Below are positions 25,965 through 43,209 of a stretch of 64,000 nucleotides of DNA, piece after piece. The position numbers and the translations under genes were made by a program. The notes beneath the pieces are model-generated. The model was given only the letters and a program-made list of their open reading frames with translations, did not search any database and was not told the origin of the DNA. Position 1 is the first letter of the stretch, and each line of letters opens with the position of its first letter. Origin of the DNA: Zoogloeaceae bacterium (lineage in GTDB: Bacteria > Pseudomonadota > Gammaproteobacteria > Burkholderiales > Rhodocyclaceae); assembly GCA_031277315.1 (NCBI GenBank), contig JAITMP010000013.1, forward strand, positions 1 to 64,000, given 5' to 3'.

Positions 25965-26171
25965 TTAGGCCGCGCCGCGAAGCCAGCGGTAGGCTTTGAT
26001 GCCAAAGTGCATGGCAACAGCAGCCGCGCCGACGATAGCCGCAGCCGCCGCGACATCAGAGATCACATCAGTAATCGCCTGAGTGTCGATCGCAGCATTG
26101 GCAAAGCCAGCCGTAGCCAGCATGACAGCGCCTACTCCGTACTTCAGTTTGTCAAACGTCTTCATTTCCAT
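25965..26171 (-). CDS. Major coat protein (gene VIII-like)
   Basis: A 68-residue coat precursor. A signal peptide of about 26 residues (KLKYGVGAVMLATAGFANA) is followed by a 42-residue mature protein with an acidic N-terminus (AIDTQAITDVISDV), a hydrophobic span (AAAAAIVGAAAVAMHFGI) and a basic end (KAYRWLRGAA). This is the standard inovirus pVIII layout. AAGGAG lies 8 bases before the ATG at 26171; an in-frame TTG at 26177 lies too close to that site. The terminator follows immediately. Confidence 0.93.
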   Translation of the reverse strand: MEMKTFDKLKYGVGAVMLATAGFANAAIDTQAITDVISDVAAAAAIVGAAAVAMHFGIKAYRWLRGAA

Positions 26172-26173
26172 TT

Positions 26174-26431
26174 TCAATACTCCTTTCCTACATCATCAAA
26201 ATCCTCCGCTTGCCTTGCGAGCATGCGGAAGCCCCACGCGATGGCCCATGCAATCCAAATAAATGAGCCGATCAACGCTCCCTCTTGGATGGAGAGCGGC
26301 GGAAAAGCCGACCCCATCGACAAATACTCTTCACTTGTAAGCGCAATATATCCACCTTGCATGCTGCAATCCTCGGGCGAAAACGGCGTGACTTGTACGC
26401 CATTACCAGCAAGTTGAAGGCAAACAGCCAT
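26174..26431 (-). CDS. Small inovirus membrane protein upstream of coat gene
   Basis: An 85-residue protein. The N-terminal 50 residues are probably external, with two cysteines (CLQLAG, EDCSMQGG), followed by one membrane segment (ALIGSFIWIAWAIAWGF) and a charged tail. It sits between the ssDNA-binding protein and the major coat gene, the place of genes VII and IX in Ff, and may be their counterpart. No signal peptide is clear. GAGG precedes the ATG. The stop is 2 bp from the coat gene start. Confidence 0.7.
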   Translation of the reverse strand: MAVCLQLAGNGVQVTPFSPEDCSMQGGYIALTSEEYLSMGSAFPPLSIQEGALIGSFIWIAWAIAWGFRMLARQAEDFDDVGKEY

Positions 26432-26493
26432 TACAAAACCTCATCAAAGAAAAATTCCGACTGTTTAACTCGACGCCAAAACCAAAGATTGAA

Positions 26494-26524
26494 CGCTCGC
26501 GCACTCGGAGAAAGTGCGCGAGCG
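26494..26524. other. Strong hairpin between ssDNA-binding and downstream phage genes
   Basis: CGCTCGCGCAC (26494-26504) pairs perfectly with GTGCGCGAGCG (26514-26524) across a 9-base loop. No T-run follows on either strand, so it may be an mRNA processing or stability element, or a leaky terminator, in the minus-strand coat operon. The interval 26432-26559 holds no gene that I can support. Confidence 0.6.
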
Positions 26525-26559
26525 TGTTCAACAACAAGGGACGGATGGCCGTACATGAA

Positions 26560-26931
26560 TCAGGCTGCTTTCGATGCAGCTTTGCCAGTCTCGGGACGAC
26601 TAGCAGGATTCGTGACGTCAATAACCGGGCGAATGTCGATAACGATTTCCGATTTCTCGCCGCGCCCGTCGGTTTGAGACTCAATCACCAATTGAGCCGA
26701 GAACGGGGTTTCAATGTGTTGTACTCTCTTTACTACCGCCGAATTCGAGCAGCGGAAAGGTTGCGATGCATATCCACGGGCATAGCCTTTACCACCTGCC
26801 GTACTCTCGCGGTCACTACCTTTAAGGGCCGACTCAATAAAGATGGTGCCGGAGTCAATCACCTTGCCGTCATCCATCGTGCCGACGAACCATTTAAAGC
26901 CGGTGACTTTGCCTTGTCCGATCATTTCCAT
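26560..26931 (-). CDS. Single-stranded-DNA-binding protein (gene V-like)
   Basis: A 123-residue protein between the replication gene and the coat genes, where filamentous phages encode the ssDNA-binding protein that coats progeny strands and switches off conversion to double-stranded DNA. The sequence is beta-rich and compact (MEMIGQGKVTGFKWFVGTMD, GKVIDSGTIFIESAL) with a charged Ser/Ala/Lys tail after residue 105. I assign it by position and general features; sequence similarity to Ff pV is not obvious to the eye. AAGGAG precedes the ATG by 8 bases. Confidence 0.72.
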   Translation of the reverse strand: MEMIGQGKVTGFKWFVGTMDDGKVIDSGTIFIESALKGSDRESTAGGKGYARGYASQPFRCSNSAVVKRVQHIETPFSAQLVIESQTDGRGEKSEIVIDIRPVIDVTNPASRPETGKAASKAA

Positions 26932-27003
26932 TTCAATTACTCCTTTTACAATTAAGGGCTATGAGGCTGATGCACGGTCGCCCGATACCGTGCGCCTTGA
27001 AAA

Positions 27004-28014
27004 TCAGCCGTACTTGCGCCGATACCATTCGGGGGCGACAAGCGCGGTAGGGTTAATCTCTTTATGCTTAATGCGTGTTCGAAGATGCTCGACGTTGCAC
27101 GGCGTTGATATATCTATGCCATAGGCAAGCAAATAGCGGCGGTGACGCTGGAAAGTTCTGATCTTGAGTGACGAAGAAAGATCAACACCATCGCGCCAAT
27201 CTTTGGCGGTCGCCCGGTAGGGCTGCGGGATTTCACTCAAGTCGTCAAAAGGAACCTTGTCAGTCAGAACAAGATTAGAGCGATGGCGATAGAGTTCGAT
27301 GAGATTTGCCATATTGGTACTTCCAAGAAAGCGAAAGCCGTTTTGAGAGAGGAAGCGGGTTTTAAGCGTGAGTTCATGTCGACCTACGCCGATTTCCTCG
27401 ACATAATTCAAAACATCTTCGGGAATAAAATGACATTTGACTCGATGCTGCATTTCACGCAGCTTGTCATAGAACTTTTCGTAGATGTATTTGGAGCCCT
27501 CGCCCCAGTGCACCGTGCCGCCATCCGGTGAGACGCCGACCTTGAGTCGACCTTTTTGGTGGGTGGCAAGCCAGCCCATGAACCATGAGAGATTTTCGCG
27601 CCCGAAGAGAGCGTAATTTTTAGTGAGGTCAATACGTGTATTGATTGCGCCTGTCCAACTAACGAATTCATCTCCGGCGTAGCAAATCATTTCCCCGCGA
27701 GTGAAGGGAGGAAGGCCAAAGTCATGGAGAACCTGATTCCAGCGAGATACACAATCTTCATATCCATAACCAAAGAGGTTATCAGGGCGACGAAAACGGC
27801 CTATGTTGCCGGAGGCTTCAATAATGAAGCCGTCACAGCGAAGACGTAGCTTGGTACCAAAGCTGCCTTCATATTCCATGGAACGATTCGTCAGCCAATC
27901 AACTTCGCCATTTTCATCAACCGACCAGACGCAACCCTGATTGACTACAGGCAAGCCACCATCAGGGTGCACCTGTTTCATGCTTAAATAGTCGACGAAG
28001 ACGGGGGAATGCAT
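27004..28014 (-). CDS. Phage replication initiation protein (gene II-like nicking enzyme)
   Basis: A 336-residue protein of the phage/plasmid replication family (gpII/gpX). It is expected to nick the plus-strand origin and drive rolling-circle replication. The family core is visible in GRLKVGVSPDGGTVHWGEGS followed by KYIYEKFYDKLREM, and the C-terminal part has LKTRFLSQNGFRFLG and a late FQRHRRYLLAYGIDIS. The start at 28014 is chosen by family fit; no clear ribosome site is seen. It is divergent from the DUF2726 gene with 26 bp between starts. It heads the minus-strand phage operon. Confidence 0.9.
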   Translation of the reverse strand: MHSPVFVDYLSMKQVHPDGGLPVVNQGCVWSVDENGEVDWLTNRSMEYEGSFGTKLRLRCDGFIIEASGNIGRFRRPDNLFGYGYEDCVSRWNQVLHDFGLPPFTRGEMICYAGDEFVSWTGAINTRIDLTKNYALFGRENLSWFMGWLATHQKGRLKVGVSPDGGTVHWGEGSKYIYEKFYDKLREMQHRVKCHFIPEDVLNYVEEIGVGRHELTLKTRFLSQNGFRFLGSTNMANLIELYRHRSNLVLTDKVPFDDLSEIPQPYRATAKDWRDGVDLSSSLKIRTFQRHRRYLLAYGIDISTPCNVEHLRTRIKHKEINPTALVAPEWYRRKYG

Positions 28015-28040
28015 ACGGGTTAAAAAACAAGGGGAGAAGA

Positions 28041-28610
28041 ATGGACAACAAACTGATATCGGTAATAATCCGAACAATCATCACAATCATCATTTCCAAG
28101 AAATGGAGAAAAATCCGCCAAGGAAAAACGACCAAAACCACTGGCGGGAGGGAGGAACCCGTCAGCGAAAATAAAAATGATGTTTGGACAGCATGGGAAG
28201 AATCCGAAGAAGAAATCTGGCCGTATCAAGCGAAAAGACAAATGCTGAATTTTTCCGAAAGGAGGCTGTACGAGCTTTTGCAAGCAACTCTGCCGAAATC
28301 GTTCTTGATGACTCAAGTGGCGCTCAACCAAGTGATCCAAGTTGAGGGAATCAGGGACTACGGAACAAAAATGAGTTACTTCGGGAAAATCAGTCAGAAG
28401 AGCTTGGACTTTTTGATCTGCGACAAGAACGCAAAGCCGATCATCGCTATCGAACTGGATGGGCCGCACCACGAAAGGGAGAATCAGAAAAAAGCCGACA
28501 GGACGAAAGACCTCGCCCTTGCTGCCGCAGGAATCAAAGTCGTCCGAATAAAGGCGTGGGAACTGGACACCCTTACGCCCAAGGAACTTTTGAAAAGATT
28601 GACCGCTTGA
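28041..28610 (+). CDS. DUF2726 (PD-(D/E)XK nuclease-like) protein with N-terminal hydrophobic segment
   Basis: A 189-residue protein. A hydrophobic N-terminus (LISVIIRTIITIIIS) is followed by a linker and a DUF2726 domain with ERRLYELLQATLP, KISQKSLDFLICDKNAKPI and IAIELDGPHHERENQKKADR. DUF2726 is predicted to have a restriction-endonuclease-like fold, and the D...ELDGxxH pattern fits that. It is not needed for a minimal inovirus, so it may be cargo acting on DNA, for example in immunity or replication. It is divergent from the replication gene. Confidence 0.82.
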   Translation: MDNKLISVIIRTIITIIISKKWRKIRQGKTTKTTGGREEPVSENKNDVWTAWEESEEEIWPYQAKRQMLNFSERRLYELLQATLPKSFLMTQVALNQVIQVEGIRDYGTKMSYFGKISQKSLDFLICDKNAKPIIAIELDGPHHERENQKKADRTKDLALAAAGIKVVRIKAWELDTLTPKELLKRLTA

Positions 28611-28634
28611 TTGCACAGCGCCCCCTTGCGAAAC

Positions 28635-28706
28635 GCCCCAATGTGGGGCATGATTCTTTCGCCTGACAGAGTTCTAGCAGCCGAAAGAATCTCACGGGCG
28701 CTAGAA
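28635..28706. promoter_or_regulatory. Palindromic operator-like sites before repressor gene
   Basis: Three inverted repeats lie in 72 bp: GCCCCA-ATG-TGGGGC (28635-28649), GATTCTTTCG (28652-28661) with CGAAAGAATC (28682-28691), and TTCTAGC (28672-28678) with GCTAGAA (28700-28706). The last two interlock. They precede the small regulator at 28742 by 36-107 bp and are plausible autoregulatory operators or a lysogeny switch. Confidence 0.45.
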
Positions 28707-28741
28707 TACACAGCAAAAAACCCTTGTCAAGAGGTAGCACC

Positions 28742-29125
<384 letters not shown>

Positions 29126-29187
29126 GGCAGGCGCGCATTTTACACCAATCCCCATCGCGCTTGCGGCGCGGCGGGGCGGTTTTCTTC

Positions 29188-31835
<2,648 letters not shown>

Positions 31836-31852
<17 letters not shown>

Positions 31853-32492
31853 CGGCGCCCTTGGGCGGCGTGAACTGGAACTGGGCGGCGGGCAGCGCGG
31901 GGTTGCGCTCGAAATTCTCGAAGGCGATGGTCGTCACCTGGCCGAAGCTGTCGGTGATTTCCATTGCCCGCAGCATGTTGCCGACGAAGCCGATGCGCAG
32001 GTATTGAAAACCCGATTCCTGATTCTTCGGTCGCGCATCCACCCATTCAATGCCGTTGCTGGCGCCGCCTTCCTTCAGATCGAAATTCTTTTCCAGCGCG
32101 TTGTCGCCGGCGAGCAGCGCCGCCGGACTCGATCCGAGCGCGGCGGCGAGTTTCTTGACGCTGACCTGATTCAGGTCGCGGTCGTAGACCCACAGCCGCT
32201 CGCCGTCGCCGACGATGAGCTGGTAGTAGGGCTTGTCGTAAGTCCAGCGGAATTTGCCCGGACGCGAGAACAGCATCTGTCCCGCCGCATTCTGCGGCTT
32301 GTGCCCGCTTTTCGAGGCGACCATCTGGATGAAGTCGGCCTTGCCGCTGTGTGTGCCTTCGACAAACGCTTTCAGCTTGTCGAGCGCGGCGGCCTGGGCG
32401 GTCGCCGGCAGGATACAGCCGGCGCACAAGGCAAATGCGGCGAGCGCGGCGAATGCGGTGAATGCGGCGAAAAAACGGTTGCCGGTTTTCAT
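31836..32492 (-). CDS. lolA: Outer-membrane lipoprotein carrier protein
   Basis: A 218-residue periplasmic chaperone that carries lipoproteins from LolCDE to LolB. A signal peptide of about 34 residues comes first; its Ala/Phe-rich core [14 protein letters not shown] is encoded by a 9-base near-repeat. The mature part has the LolA pattern [20 protein letters not shown], then [19 protein letters not shown] and [11 protein letters not shown]. The start at 32492 overlaps the ftsK stop as ATGA. A longer upstream frame is open but is antisense-free overlap with ftsK and is not used. Confidence 0.95.
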
Positions 32493-34780
32493 CGGCTCTC
32501 CCGCGCCGGCACGATGACTTCGCGGTTGCCGTTGGCGCCCATCGGCGAAACCAGCCCGGCGCGTTCCATCTGCTCGATGAGGCGGGCGGCGCGGTTGTAG
32601 CCGATGCGCAGATGCCGCTGCACCAGCGAGATGGAAGGGCGGCGCGTTTCCAGCACCACCACGACGGCCTGATCGTAGAGCGGATCGGCTTCGCCGTCCG
32701 GCGCGTCTCCGCTGAGTCCTTCCCTGCCGTCTTCGCCGGCGGGCGCATCGAGAATGTCTTCGACATACTCGGGCGCGCCGGTCTGCTTCAGGTAGTCGAC
32801 CACCGCGTGCACTTCGCTGTCGGCGACGAAAGCGCCGTGCACCCGCACCGGCACGCCGGCGCCGGGCGCGAGGTAGAGCATGTCGCCTTGGCCGAGCAGC
32901 GCCTCGGCGCCCATCTGGTCGAGGATGGTGCGGGAATCGATCTTGCTCGAAACCTGAAACGAGATGCGCGTCGGGATGTTGGCCTTGATGAGGCCGGTGA
33001 TGACGTCCACCGACGGCCTTTGCGTCGCCAGTATCAGGTGGACGCCGGCGGCGCGCGCTTTCTGCGCCAGACGGGCGATGAGTTCCTCGACCTTCTTGCT
33101 GGCCACCATCATCAGGTCGGCCAGTTCGTCGATGATGACGACAACATAAGGCAGCGTGGCGAGCGGCTCGGGATCTTCCGGCGTCAGCGAGAACGGATTC
33201 GGCAACGGCGCTTCCGCCTTGGTGGCGTCGCGTATTTTGGCGTTGTAGCCGGAGAGGTTGCGCACGCCGAGTGCCGACATGAAGCGGTAGCGGCGATCCA
33301 TTTCGGCCACGCACCATTGCAGGGCGTTGGCGGCCTGCTTCATGTCCGTCACCACCGGCGCGAGCAGGTGCGGGATGCCTTCGTACACCGACAGTTCCAA
33401 CATCTTCGGATCGACCAGAATCAGGCGCACATCGGACGGCTCCGACTTGTAGAGCAGCGACAAAATCATGGCGTTGATGCCAACTGACTTGCCTGAGCCG
33501 GTCGTGCCCGCCACCAGCAGATGCGGCATTTTGGTCAGATCGGCGATGACTGGCGCGCCGCCGATGTCCTTGCCCAGCGTCAACGTCAGCGGCGAGCGCA
33601 TGTCGTGATAGACCTGAGAGCCGAGAATTTCGGACAAGCGCACCGTCTGCCGTTTCGGATTCGGCAGTTCCAGCCCCATGCAGGATTTGCCCGGAATCGT
33701 CTCGACGACGCGAACGCTCACTACTGAAAGCGCTCGCGCCAGATCTTTCACCAGATTGACGATCTGCGCGCCCTTCACGCCGACCGCCGGCTCGATTTCG
33801 TAACGGGTGATGACCGGGCCGGGGTAGGCGGCAAGCACCGTGACCTGCACACCGAAGTCGGCCAGCTTGCGCTCGATCAGACGCGAGGTGAATTCCAGCG
33901 TTTCCGCCGAGGGCGGCTCGGCATCCTGCGCCGGCTCGTCGAGCAGATGCAGCGGCGGCAGCGTGTCGCCTCCTTCGAGGAACAGCGGCGCCTGACGCTC
34001 CTTCTCGCGGCGCAGCGATTTCGGAATGGCGATTTCCGCCGGCTCGATGCGGATCGGCTCGGCGTGGATTTCCTCGATGCGCTTGCGCTCGATTTCGACT
34101 TCCGCCTCGCGGCTGCGCGCCACTTCGCGCCCGATGCGGTGATCCTGCCAGCGCTGATAGAGATCAATGCCGCCGCGCCACAGCCCTTCCAGCAGGGCGC
34201 CGAGGCGCTCGATGAATTTCAGCCAGGAAAAGCCGGAGAAGATCGACAGGCCGGCGGCGAAAAGGGCGATCAGCAACAGGGTGCCGCCGGTGTAGCCGAA
34301 CGACTGGGAGAACAGCTCGCTGGCTGCCGAACCGAGTATGCCGCCCGGTTCGCGCGGCAGCGACTGCTGCATGCTGTGGAAGCGCAGTGCCTCAAGACTG
34401 CTCGACGCCACCAGCAGCACGAAAAAGCCTGTCAGCGCGATCAGGAAAGGCCGCCGGTCGGTGTGGAACAATCCTTCCAGACGGCGATAGCCCCAGATCA
34501 GCAGCAGCAGCAGGAACGCCACCCACCACCAGGCTGAAATGCCGAATAGATACAGCAGGAGATCGGCGATCCAGGCCCCGATGCGTCCGCCGGGGTTGGC
34601 GATGTGCGTCACCTGCGCGGCATGCGACCAGCCCGGATCGGCCTTGTCGTAGCCGAACAGAATCAGGCCGAGATAAAGGGCGACGCCGCCCAGCGCCAGC
34701 CAGCGCGCCTCACGCAACAGGGCGGCGATTTTTTCCGGCAGGGGCTGGGCCGGGGTTCGGGTAGAGGTTTTTACTTGCAC
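32489..34780 (-). CDS. ftsK: DNA translocase FtsK
   Basis: A 763-residue septal DNA translocase. Four N-terminal membrane segments (for example [17 protein letters not shown] and [18 protein letters not shown]) are followed by a charged linker and the RecA-like motor with Walker [19 protein letters not shown] and Walker [16 protein letters not shown]-terminal winged-helix gamma domain ([17 protein letters not shown]) recognises KOPS. The start is taken as GTG at 34780, which removes an unlikely Arg/Pro-rich extension reaching 34954. It heads the ftsK-lolA-rarA-serS operon. Confidence 0.95.
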   Translation of the reverse strand: MQVKTSTRTPAQPLPEKIAALLREARWLALGGVALYLGLILFGYDKADPGWSHAAQVTHIANPGGRIGAWIADLLLYLFGISAWWWVAFLLLLLIWGYRRLEGLFHTDRRPFLIALTGFFVLLVASSSLEALRFHSMQQSLPREPGGILGSAASELFSQSFGYTGGTLLLIALFAAGLSIFSGFSWLKFIERLGALLEGLWRGGIDLYQRWQDHRIGREVARSREAEVEIERKRIEEIHAEPIRIEPAEIAIPKSLRREKERQAPLFLEGGDTLPPLHLLDEPAQDAEPPSAETLEFTSRLIERKLADFGVQVTVLAAYPGPVITRYEIEPAVGVKGAQIVNLVKDLARALSVVSVRVVETIPGKSCMGLELPNPKRQTVRLSEILGSQVYHDMRSPLTLTLGKDIGGAPVIADLTKMPHLLVAGTTGSGKSVGINAMILSLLYKSEPSDVRLILVDPKMLELSVYEGIPHLLAPVVTDMKQAANALQWCVAEMDRRYRFMSALGVRNLSGYNAKIRDATKAEAPLPNPFSLTPEDPEPLATLPYVVVIIDELADLMMVASKKVEELIARLAQKARAAGVHLILATQRPSVDVITGLIKANIPTRISFQVSSKIDSRTILDQMGAEALLGQGDMLYLAPGAGVPVRVHGAFVADSEVHAVVDYLKQTGAPEYVEDILDAPAGEDGREGLSGDAPDGEADPLYDQAVVVVLETRRPSISLVQRHLRIGYNRAARLIEQMERAGLVSPMGANGNREVIVPARESR

Positions 34781-35356
34781 GCTCGATGCTGGATGGCAAG
34801 GGTTGGTGGAAGATAATCGGCGCGGGCCGGCGGCCAGCCAATCTGACTGCGCGATTATACGCCAGGGGCGGGGGCGGACAGGGCTTGGCGCCGCGCCAAA
34901 ACATCCAGCAGAATGCCGTGGCGCCGTGCGGATTGTCCCGCGCAACGGCCTCAATAATTGTGGCGGCTTGCCATCCGTCCGCCAAATCTTGACAGCAGTT
35001 ACAGGTTGGACGACGCTAGCCTTTTTAAGGCCATTGTCTAATTTTAGTTAAAAACCATATGCGTCGCATACAACTATCCGAACGCAAGAAGCTCCGAGGA
35101 ATTCCTCGTCGGTTCCGTTCTCTCTCGAAGTGGGCTGAGACATTTTCAGGCTATTTGAGATAACAATTTTCTACGATGCGCAGTATTATTCACGCTTCTT
35201 TGGAGAGTCACACGAACTCACGCCACGTAGTATTACCAGTGAATTTGGAGTGGCTTTGCCTATTGGTTTCGTGGAGCGCGGTTGTATCGTAGATACTGAA
35301 ACAGATGAGCAGGAAGAATGGCGGTGTGTCGGCCAACCAATCTGATTCCTAATTCC
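34781..35356. other. Gene-poor interval between ftsK and lipoprotein gene
   Basis: These 576 bases separate the ftsK operon from the lipoprotein-trxB genes. The left 200 bases are GC-rich and presumably hold the ftsK promoter. The rest is markedly more AT-rich than the neighbours and contains only short open frames, including a 34-codon ATG frame at 35059-35163 and the start-less frame described at 35139-35345. I see no RNA gene. Confidence 0.5.
35139..35345 (+). pseudogene. Start-less open frame, possible gene remnant
   Basis: This 68-codon open frame follows a TGA and has no usable start codon, but reads as plausible protein: TIFYDAQYYSRFFGESHELT, then FGVALPIGFVERGCIVDTET. Just upstream, in another frame, an ATG frame (35059-35163) ends in SKWAETFSGYLR. 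The two could be parts of one frameshifted gene. I cannot name a family. The AT-rich composition differs from the neighbours and suggests transferred DNA in decay. Confidence 0.3.
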
Positions 35357-35782
35357 ATGAACTTCAAGCGCCTCATCCTGTTATGCGCCGTTCTGCTCGC
35401 GGCTTGCGGCGGTTCCGATCCGCAGGCGGCGCTGGAAGCAGCCGCGAAGAATTTGCAAACCTCGCTGGAAAACAAGGATGCCAAGGCGGTGATGGCGCTG
35501 CTTCACCCTGATTTCGCGGGGCAGCAGCCGGAAGACGGCCCTGAATGGGCAAAGCGGACGATGACCTTGATGTTTCTGCGGCATAAAAACATCAAGGTGA
35601 TTGCGGTGTCGCAGGACAGCCGGATTGATCCGCAGGCGTCGAGCCGCGCTTTCACCGACGCCGAGGTTGCGCTGACCGGCGCGGAGGAATGGATTCCCGA
35701 CAGCGCCGGGCATTATCGCGTTAGGCTCGAATGGCGTTTGCTCGACGAGGAGTGGAAACTGGTTCGCTTGCAGTGGGAGTAG
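35357..35782 (+). CDS. Putative lipoprotein with NTF2-like domain
   Basis: A 141-residue lipoprotein. The signal peptide MNFKRLILLCAVLLAACGG has the lipobox LAAC. The mature part (AKNLQTSLENKDAKAVMALL, then EWAKRTMTLMFLRHKNI and WRLLDEEWKLVRLQWE) has the helix-then-strands pattern of NTF2-like proteins. Function is unknown. The start at 35357 is the ATG that opens the signal peptide. trxB begins 100 bp downstream, and a TATAAT at 35840-35845 suggests that trxB has its own promoter. Confidence 0.8.
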   Translation: MNFKRLILLCAVLLAACGGSDPQAALEAAAKNLQTSLENKDAKAVMALLHPDFAGQQPEDGPEWAKRTMTLMFLRHKNIKVIAVSQDSRIDPQASSRAFTDAEVALTGAEEWIPDSAGHYRVRLEWRLLDEEWKLVRLQWE

Positions 35783-35846
35783 GCGTTGCGCTTGCGCGGG
35801 CGCGGCACGGGCGGTTGCGGCGTTCCGTCCGCCGCCTCCAGTATAA

Positions 35847-40959
<5,113 letters not shown>

Positions 40960-40972
40960 GATGAACCGGCGC

Positions 40973-41521
40973 TTAGAACATCGGCTTGGTGGTGGCCGTT
41001 TCGTAGCGGGCGATGCCGTCGGTGATTTCCCGTTTCGCTTCCTCGGCGCCGACCCAGCCCGCCACCTTGACCCACTTGCCGGCTTCCAGATCCTTGTAAT
41101 GCGCGAAGAAATGCGAGATCTGCGCCAGCACCATGTCCGGCAGGTCGCGCGGGGACTGGATCTGGCGATACAGGCTGCACAGCTTGTCGATCGGCACCGC
41201 CAGCAGCTTGGCGTCGCCGCCGGCTTCGTCTTCCATTTTCAGCATGCCGATCGGCCGGCAGCGCACGACCACGCCGGTAATCAGCGGCACAGGCGAGAGC
41301 ACCAGCACGTCGACCGGATCGCCGTCGTCGGAAATGGTGTGCGGGATGTAGCCGTAGTTGCACGGGTAGTGCATGGCCGTCGCCATGAAACGGTCGACAA
41401 ACATGGCGCCAGTTTCCTTATCGACTTCGTACTTGATCGGGTCGGCATTCATCGGGATTTCGATGATGACGTTGAAATCGTTGGGAATATCGTGACCAGG
41501 ACTGACGCGGTCGAGATTCAT
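40973..41521 (-). CDS. ppa: Inorganic pyrophosphatase
   Basis: A 182-residue family I soluble pyrophosphatase. The active-site acidic cluster is seen as [16 protein letters not shown]. The N-terminal part has [20 protein letters not shown], and [14 protein letters not shown] contains a substrate-binding tyrosine. The length is normal. It is the first gene of the ppa-nadE-glnK set; pulling away pyrophosphate fits next to NAD synthase, which releases it. Confidence 0.97.
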   Translation of the reverse strand: MNLDRVSPGHDIPNDFNVIIEIPMNADPIKYEVDKETGAMFVDRFMATAMHYPCNYGYIPHTISDDGDPVDVLVLSPVPLITGVVVRCRPIGMLKMEDEAGGDAKLLAVPIDKLCSLYRQIQSPRDLPDMVLAQISHFFAHYKDLEAGKWVKVAGWVGAEEAKREITDGIARYETATTKPMF

Positions 41522-41642
41522 GGTGCTTCCTTCGCTTTTATGCCATAAGGCTTTGATTATATAAAAATTTTGGATGCTCCGGCAGATCTCTTGGGCGCCT
41601 TCATGAATTTATTTCTTGACAGGCTGACCACATGGCGACAAG

Positions 41643-41659
41643 ATGAGAATAATTCTCAT
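41643..41659. promoter_or_regulatory. Fur-box-like palindrome upstream of porin gene
   Basis: ATGAGAAT-A-ATTCTCAT is a perfect 8-1-8 palindrome that matches the centre of the Fur box (7-1-7 TGAGAAT-type repeats). It ends 26 bp before the porin start codon at 41686, in a position where bound Fur would block transcription. Iron repression of the porin is thus predicted. Confidence 0.65.
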
Positions 41660-41685
41660 TAACATTGTCCCGAAAGGAAACCGGA

Positions 41686-43092
41686 ATGCGCTTCAAACCT
41701 GTTGTGCTGGCGGCGTCGCTGATCGCCGGCCCGGCCAGCGCCAACGACGACATCAAGGCGCTGCTGGCCGAAGTCAAACGCCTCTCCGAGCGCATCGAGG
41801 CGCTCGAAAAAAACAATCAGGCGCTGGAACAATCGCTCGCCAGCGAGCGCGTTTCGGAGAAGGAGCCGGAACTCGTCACGCGCCTGAAGGCGGTCGAGTT
41901 TCAAACGCTCTCGATGCGCAAGCAGGCGCGCCAGATCGAGGCGCTGGAAGGCATCACCGTCGGCGCCAACCTGACCAGCGTGGTGCAGCGTGTCAATCGC
42001 GCCGGCACTGCCGGCGACATCTCGCGCCAGTCGCGCGCCAATTACCGCGGCGATATTTCGGTCACGCTGCCCGGCGGCGAGATCGGCGACATCGAAGGCA
42101 GCATCTTTACCCACTTCCGCTTCGGCCAGGGCAATGGCATCGGCTTGCGCCCGACTTACGCCATGCCGAACGCCACCGCCTTCCAGACCAACGCCGGCCC
42201 CGACGATTCCTTCGCCGTCCTCGCGCAAGCCTGGTATCAGGTGAAAGTGCCGCTGCCGCGCGACGGCATCAAGGAAGATTCGCGCCAGCACTTGCACTTC
42301 ACCGCCGGCAAGATTGATTCCTTCGTCTTCTTCGACCAGAACGCGGCGGCGGACGACGAATCGACGAAATTCCTCAACAACGTTTTCGTACACAACCCGC
42401 TGCTGGACGCCGGCGGCGACATTCGCGCTGACGCTTACGGCTTCGCCCCCGGCGCGGTTTTCAGTTATGTGAATACGGCTAACACGGCGCAGGTCTGGAG
42501 CTTGTCGCTCGGCGTTTTCAGTTCCGGGCCGGGCGCCAATTTCTCCGGCTCGCTCGGCACGCCCTACGTCATCGCCCAGGCCGACACCACCTGGCGCTGG
42601 AACCATCTGCCGGGCAACTACCGCGCTTACCTGTGGACCAATGGGCGCAGCCTCGGCTACGACGACAACGAGCGTCGCCATACCGGCTTCGGTCTTTCCG
42701 TCGACCAGAAAGTGACGGACGACGTGACCGTGTTTGGCCGCTATGGACATCAAGGCGCCGGCAAGACGCGCTTTGATCGCGCGCTGACCGCCGGCATCGA
42801 AATCACTGGCAACGGCTGGGGGCGCGGCGCCGATTCGCTCGGCATCGCCGCCGGTTTGCTGCGTACTCGCGCGTCGTATCGCCGCGATTCGACGGCGCTC
42901 GATCTGGACGGCGACGGCGCGCTCGATGCGCGCGCTTCCGGCAGCGAGCGCATTGGCGAAATCTATTACCGCTTCCGCGTGAACAACCTGCTCGAACTGA
43001 CGCCGGATTTCCAGATCATTCAGCGTCCGGGCGGCGTCGGCGGCGCGCCGACGGTGAAGGTGCTCGGCGTGCGCGCCAAGCTGGGTTTCTAG
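41686..43092 (+). CDS. Outer-membrane porin with N-terminal coiled coil (OprB-like)
   Basis: A 468-residue outer-membrane protein. A short signal peptide (MRFKPVVLAASLIAGPASA) is followed by a coiled coil (KALLAEVKRLSERIEALEKN) and a beta-barrel that ends VKVLGVRAKLGF with the usual terminal Phe. The barrel (QSRANYRGDISVTLPGGEIG, GSIFTHFRFGQGNGIG) resembles carbohydrate-selective OprB-type porins; the substrate is unknown. AAAGGAAA precedes the ATG. The Fur-like site upstream suggests iron regulation, which would be unusual for a sugar porin. Confidence 0.85.
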   Translation: MRFKPVVLAASLIAGPASANDDIKALLAEVKRLSERIEALEKNNQALEQSLASERVSEKEPELVTRLKAVEFQTLSMRKQARQIEALEGITVGANLTSVVQRVNRAGTAGDISRQSRANYRGDISVTLPGGEIGDIEGSIFTHFRFGQGNGIGLRPTYAMPNATAFQTNAGPDDSFAVLAQAWYQVKVPLPRDGIKEDSRQHLHFTAGKIDSFVFFDQNAAADDESTKFLNNVFVHNPLLDAGGDIRADAYGFAPGAVFSYVNTANTAQVWSLSLGVFSSGPGANFSGSLGTPYVIAQADTTWRWNHLPGNYRAYLWTNGRSLGYDDNERRHTGFGLSVDQKVTDDVTVFGRYGHQGAGKTRFDRALTAGIEITGNGWGRGADSLGIAAGLLRTRASYRRDSTALDLDGDGALDARASGSERIGEIYYRFRVNNLLELTPDFQIIQRPGGVGGAPTVKVLGVRAKLGF

Positions 43093-43209
43093 GCCGTCTT
43101 GCGGCGGCTTGTTGCGCTGCCGCGAACGCCGCCCGAGTCCGATATAATTGAATGCTTTCCGCCTTATCCCGGAGAGGATGGGCAGGGTGAAACAAGCGAA
43201 AGGATTCAA

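Noticed and set aside
28724-28741. Upstream start (28724) for the repressor-like gene
   Set aside because: The ATG at 28742 has GAGG at the right distance and begins the helix-turn-helix directly; the extension adds six residues without a ribosome site.
32415-32475. Short GCGGCGAAT-type repeats as a regulatory repeat
   Set aside because: They encode the Ala/Phe-rich signal peptide of LolA and are explained by coding bias and slippage.
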